This document shows positions 61,987 through 64,000 of a stretch of DNA of 64,000 nucleotides, piece after piece. The stretch lies in NCBI RefSeq assembly GCF_030435705.1, contig NZ_CP129382.1:2232001-2296000 (forward strand), in the 5' to 3' direction. Source of the stretch: Rhizobium sp. SSA_523. GTDB taxonomy: Bacteria > Pseudomonadota > Alphaproteobacteria > Rhizobiales > Rhizobiaceae. Position 1 is the stretch's first letter. Every line of letters starts with the position of its first letter. Under the pieces are notes generated by a model. The model had not been told where the DNA came from, ran no database searches, and worked only from the letters and a program-made list of their open reading frames with translations. A program made the position numbers and the translations under genes.

Positions 61987-62975
61987 GCGGTCACCTTTGA
62001 AGCAGGCTGGCTATTGCGCAGGATGATGCGGCCCTTGCGCGCTTCTGCGCGGGCATTGAAGACGACGGCCAGGATGATGACGATGCCGGAAATCGCCATC
62101 TGCGCGAAAGGCGAGATGCCGATCACCGGCAGGGCATTCTTGATCACGCCGAGGAACAGGGATCCGAGAAGCGCGCCGGCCACCGAGCCTATGCCGCCCG
62201 CAATCGAGATGCCGCCGATGACACAGGCCGCAACGCTGTCGAGTTCGAAGCCATTGGCGATATCGACATAGGCCACGGCATAGCGCGACACCCAGAGATA
62301 ACTGCACAGGCCCGCCATGGCGCCGGACAGGACGAAAGCGAGGAAGCGGGTTCGCCCAACGTCGATCCCGGCATAGACGGCCGCCACCGGATTGCCGCCG
62401 GAGGCATAGGCCGATCGTCCGAAGGCGGTGCGGCTGAGCAGGAACCACATCGCGACCACGACAAGGATCGCCACCCAGGACAGGACCGGCAGGCCGAGAA
62501 TATTCGTCCGCGGCACGTTGAGAAAGGTCGGCGTCATCTGGTGCGCATTCACCCAGCTTCCGCCGGAGAGGACGAAGGCCATGCCGCGATAGATGGTCAG
62601 GGTGCCGAGCGTTACGACGATCGGCGGGATCTGCAGGATCCAGACGAGGAAGCCGTTGATCGCACCAAGAAAGGCGCCGATTCCAAGCGCCATGACGATC
62701 AGCACCGGCAATGGCAGGCCGGGAAAGGCGGCATTGGTCATGGCAACGGCCATTCCGGTAAAGGCAAGATTGGCCGCCACCGACAGGTCGATCGATTTGG
62801 TGAGGATCACGGTCATCTGGGCAAGAGCCAGAATGATCAGGATCGAGGTATCGTTGAAGATATTCGCCAGATTGCCGGGCGCCGCGAAACCGGCGGCGCG
62901 GGTGGAAAAGCCGGCAATCATGAGGAGGATGATGCCGCACAGCAAGAGTTCGCGGCGTTTCAACAGGCGTTTCAT
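61983..62975 (-). CDS. rhaP: Rhamnose ABC transporter permease RhaP
   Basis: 330 residues from ATG 62975 (GAGGG seven bases upstream); a start at 62993 would overlap rhaT but lies before the ribosome site. RbsC-type permease with about nine to ten spans: MTVILTKSIDLSVAANLAF, GAINGFLVWILQIPPIVVTLG, FELDSVAACVIGGISIAGG. It forms the channel with RhaQ and is driven by RhaT. Confidence 0.9.
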   Translation of the reverse strand: MKRLLKRRELLLCGIILLMIAGFSTRAAGFAAPGNLANIFNDTSILIILALAQMTVILTKSIDLSVAANLAFTGMAVAMTNAAFPGLPLPVLIVMALGIGAFLGAINGFLVWILQIPPIVVTLGTLTIYRGMAFVLSGGSWVNAHQMTPTFLNVPRTNILGLPVLSWVAILVVVAMWFLLSRTAFGRSAYASGGNPVAAVYAGIDVGRTRFLAFVLSGAMAGLCSYLWVSRYAVAYVDIANGFELDSVAACVIGGISIAGGIGSVAGALLGSLFLGVIKNALPVIGISPFAQMAISGIVIILAVVFNARAEARKGRIILRNSQPASKVTA

Positions 62976-62985
62976 GCTTGAACCC

Positions 62986-64000
62986 TCACGCATTGCCGGT
63001 GGCGGCGCGCACCAGCTGTTCCGCCGTCGCCTCCGCCCGATCGAACAGGCCTTCCATCAACCCCTCGCGCATCACCATGATCCTGTCCGACATGCCGAGA
63101 ATTTCCGGCAGTTCGGACGAGACCATGATGATGGACAGGCCCTGGGAGGCGAGTTCGGAAATGAAACCGTGTACGGCGGCCTTGGACCCGATATCGATGC
63201 CCTTGGTCGGCTCGTCGAGAATGATGACCTTCGGCTGCGTTGCGAGCCATTTGCCGATCACCACTTTTTGCTGATTGCCGCCGGACAGGGTGCCGACCGG
63301 CACGGACAGGGCGGCGGCGCGCAGATCGAGCCTCTCGGCATATTGCCGCGCCAGAGCCAGCTCGTTGGCCGCCTTGAGAAAGCCGGACCGCGAGGTGCGC
63401 GCGAGCGAGGGAAGCGACATGTTCTGATAGATCGGCATGGGCAGCGCCAGTCCATGCCGCCCGCGTTCTTCCGGAACATAGACGATGCCCGCCGCGATGG
63501 CATCCCGCGAGGAGCGGATCACCACCGGCCGACCCTCAAGGGTAAGGCTTCCAGCGGAGGGGCGGGTCATGCCGAAAAGCGATTGGCACAGTTCCGAGCG
63601 GCCCGCGCCGATCAGGCCGTAAACGCCGAGGATCTCGCCGCGCTTCAATTCAAAGGAAATGTCCCGGAATTCGGTGGGATGGCTATAGCCCGTGACCGTC
63701 AGCACGGTCGGCCCGATATCGGCCTCGGCCTTGGGAAAGACGTCATGGACATCGCGGCCGACCATCAGGCGAACGATCTCGCCCTGTTCCGTCTGCGAAA
63801 GACTGCCTGCACCCACGGCCTTGCCATCGCGGAATACGACGTAGTTTTCGGCGATCTCATAGACCTCGTCGAACTTGTGGCTGATGAACAGGATGGCCTT
63901 CCCCTGTCGCTTCAAGCCTTCGACGATGCGGAAAAGATCGTCGATTTCCTTGCGCGACAATGCGGCGGTCGGCTCATCCATGATGACGATGCGCGCTTCG
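62986..64000 (-). CDS. rhaT: Rhamnose ABC transporter ATPase RhaT, N-terminus outside window
   Basis: 338 codons visible; the gene continues past the right edge. The visible part starts in the first nucleotide-binding domain at its Walker B (IVIMDEPTAALS), followed by HKFDEVYEIAENYVVFRDGK. The second domain has the usual sugar-importer form of Walker A, GLIGAGRSELCQS with Arg for Lys, an intact LSGGNQQKVVIG signature and VIILDEPTKGID. This is the double-ATPase RbsA/XylG/AraG type. Upstream rhaS (binding protein) and rhaR are expected beyond the window. Confidence 0.92.
   Translation of the reverse strand, partial: EARIVIMDEPTAALSRKEIDDLFRIVEGLKRQGKAILFISHKFDEVYEIAENYVVFRDGKAVGAGSLSQTEQGEIVRLMVGRDVHDVFPKAEADIGPTVLTVTGYSHPTEFRDISFELKRGEILGVYGLIGAGRSELCQSLFGMTRPSAGSLTLEGRPVVIRSSRDAIAAGIVYVPEERGRHGLALPMPIYQNMSLPSLARTSRSGFLKAANELALARQYAERLDLRAAALSVPVGTLSGGNQQKVVIGKWLATQPKVIILDEPTKGIDIGSKAAVHGFISELASQGLSIIMVSSELPEILGMSDRIMVMREGLMEGLFDRAEATAEQLVRAATGNA

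Overview
The window is a 64 kb stretch of GC-rich alphaproteobacterial chromosome or large replicon. Almost every operon has its nearest relatives, as far as I can recall, in Rhizobiaceae (Rhizobium, Agrobacterium, Allorhizobium and allies): a hybrid FixL/FixK/FxkR oxygen circuit, the rhaTPQUK rhamnose locus, an inositol (iol) operon with a fused IolC, the N-acetylglutaminylglutamine amide osmoprotectant genes, cyoABCD followed by SURF1, and Liv- and His-type ABC transporters. I cannot fix the genus. I saw no insertion sequences, CRISPR arrays, tRNA or rRNA genes.

Layout. 1-3.1 kb: a partial XRE regulator divergent from a flavin monooxygenase and an MFS exporter. 3.3-9.6 kb: a basic amino acid ABC transporter (minus strand) divergent from an arginine deiminase-superfamily hydrolase, a BetI/TetR-like regulator and an AruH-like aminotransferase, read as an arginine or guanidino compound uptake and catabolism island. 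10.3-16.5 kb: an aryl-CoA ligase leading a Liv-type ABC operon, probably for an aromatic carboxylate. 16.8-18.6 kb: an SbmA/YddA-type ABC protein whose ATPase motifs are all degenerate. 18.6-22.2 kb: hybrid haem-PAS kinase (hFixL), FixK, and divergent FxkR-like response regulator, with a K-box-like site between them.

23.2-33.3 kb: nitrite and cyanate assimilation. NasT and NasS precede nirBD, a formate/nitrite-type channel, a PP2C-kinase fusion, cyanase and siroheme synthase. In front of nirB is a sigma-54 promoter followed at once by two hairpins with A1/G4 hexaloops and an intrinsic terminator, which is what NasT antitermination needs. No nitrate reductase is present. 33.3-37.1 kb: MalQ and TreZ. 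37.3-38.7 kb: MHS-type MFS. 39.0-44.2 kb: bo3-type quinol oxidase, SURF1 and a 58-residue membrane peptide. 44.2-45.9 kb: DUF4112 protein and FAH-family hydrolase, then about 750 bp of repeat-rich intergenic DNA.

46.6-51.4 kb: NAGGN osmoprotectant synthesis. 51.5-59.3 kb: iolR-iolCDE-orf-iolB with divergent idhA; two 23-bp near-identical sites (20 of 23 matching) lie upstream of iolC and between iolR and idhA and are probable IolR operators. 59.3-64.0 kb: rhamnose uptake and catabolism, with rhaT running off the window end.
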